Source of the DNA: VAZQ01 sp050179645
GTDB taxonomy: Bacteria; Pseudomonadota; Alphaproteobacteria; Rhizobiales; Xanthobacteraceae
DNA length: 13,187 nt
NCBI GenBank assembly: GCA_050179645.1
Contig: JBFXEX010000147.1
Span: 1 to 13,187 of the forward strand
Direction of reading: 5' to 3'
Part shown: one piece after another, positions 12,737 through 13,187 of the stretch
How the letters are laid out: the number at the start of each line of letters is the position of its first letter
Numbering within the stretch: position 1 is the stretch's first letter
Notes under the pieces: generated by a model
What the model saw: the letters and a program-made list of their open reading frames with translations, nothing else
What the model was told of the DNA's origin: nothing
The model's database searches: none
Translations under genes and position numbers: made by a program

Positions 12737-13187
12737 TTATTCCGACTCTGCCAGGTCGCGCAGCATGGCGAGTGCGACCGCCACCGAGGCTTCGCGCACC
12801 TGGGTGCGGCCGATATCGCCGAACTGCCGTTCCTGATGCACGATGCGGCGCGTGCGCGAGCAGGCCGCGAAATGCACCAGGCCGACCGGCTTGCCGGGGA
12901 CCGCGCCGCCTGGACCGGCAATTCCGGTGATCGCCACCGCAAGCTGGACCGGTGCATGGGCCAGCGCGCCCCGCGCCATGGCTTCCGCGGTTTCCTGGCT
13001 GACAGCGCCAAACCGTTCGAGCAGCGCTGGCGGCACGCCGAGCATCGTCTGCTTGGCGGCATTGCTGTAGGTGACGAAGGCGCGGTCGACCACGTCGGAC
13101 GACCCAGGGATGTCGGTCAATGTGGCGGCGACCAGCCCGCCGGTGCAGGATTCCGCGGTAGTGATCTTGAGCTTGCGGTCGCGGCAG
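12737..13187 (-). CDS. CinA C-terminal-domain protein (NMN amidase, PncC-like), 5' end outside the window
   Basis: The frame is open to the window edge and 149 codons plus stop are visible. The sequence reads ITTAESCTGGLVAATLTDIP, then DRAFVTYSNAAKQTMLGVPP, AVSQETAEAMARGAL, AVAITGIAGPGG and GLVHFA. These are the hallmarks of the CinA C-terminal domain, which deamidates nicotinamide mononucleotide in pyridine-nucleotide salvage. The serine of AESCTGG is the nucleophile in this family. The visible part already starts near the beginning of that domain, so this is probably the short, stand-alone form (about 160-165 residues), but a full CinA with an N-terminal domain cannot be excluded. A start at the TTG 13118-13120 would cut off the active-site serine and is rejected. 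Confidence 0.93.
   Translation of the reverse strand, partial: CRDRKLKITTAESCTGGLVAATLTDIPGSSDVVDRAFVTYSNAAKQTMLGVPPALLERFGAVSQETAEAMARGALAHAPVQLAVAITGIAGPGGAVPGKPVGLVHFAACSRTRRIVHQERQFGDIGRTQVREASVAVALAMLRDLAESE

Noticed and set aside
12706..13062. N-terminal extension of the GST gene
   Set aside because: It is a shadow of the CinA-like gene in another frame. The GST fold begins at MTTLYYFPG (12705).

Overview
The window is high-GC DNA (one counted 60-base line inside a core gene is 65% GC). Its gene content is typical of an alphaproteobacterium, most likely of the order Hyphomicrobiales near Bradyrhizobium, Pseudolabrys or Xanthobacteraceae. The pointers are a pyruvate dehydrogenase E1-beta that carries its own N-terminal lipoyl domain, a DUF5076 gene between pdhB and pdhC, the order lpdA, lipA, COQ10/RatA-like, CinA-like, and several GC-rich hairpin repeats of a kind common in rhizobial genomes. 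The taxon is an inference from gene content, not from a marker gene.

Layout. Bases 1-73 hold the last codons of an unidentified, apparently membrane-bound protein. Bases 95-4756 are a pyruvate dehydrogenase operon: pdhB (E1-beta), a DUF5076 gene coupled to it by a GTGA overlap, pdhC (E2) and lpdA (E3). A 26-bp perfect inverted repeat lies inside a larger palindromic array after lpdA. An ACMSD-type amidohydrolase (5029-6054, +) and a Bug/TctC-type periplasmic binding protein (6232-7203, -) follow as a convergent pair, separated by a hairpin-rich spacer. Then come lipA (7410-8351) and a COQ10/RatA-like START protein (8355-8816) three bases apart. A second set follows: a GltI-like solute-binding protein (8984-9841), an amidohydrolase-2 protein with a QxH instead of HxH motif (9880-10755), and a two-domain protein with a sulfotransferase-like C-terminal half (10774-12078). 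The window ends on the minus strand with a beta-class-like glutathione S-transferase and a truncated CinA C-terminal-domain (NMN amidase) gene.

How the genes work together. PdhB, PdhC and Lpd form the complex that turns pyruvate into acetyl-CoA. LipA makes the lipoyl cofactor carried by the lipoyl domains of PdhB and PdhC, so a lipoylation-dependent core (pdhB-pdhC-lpdA and lipA) is visible, with an amidohydrolase/Bug gene pair between its two parts. The SBP, amidohydrolase and sulfotransferase-like block between the COQ10-like gene and the CinA-like gene looks accessory. Its last gene is visibly lower in GC.

Most worth a second look: (1) a 165-nt segment of pdhC bounded by 24-nt inverted arms (23/24 matching), read in frame into the E2 linker, which looks like a palindromic repeat domesticated into protein; (2) the beta-domain plus sulfotransferase-like fusion at 10774-12078; (3) the long cruciform-forming repeat after lpdA. 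I see no CRISPR array, tRNA, rRNA, transposase or phage gene. No clearly new multi-gene system is demonstrated here.
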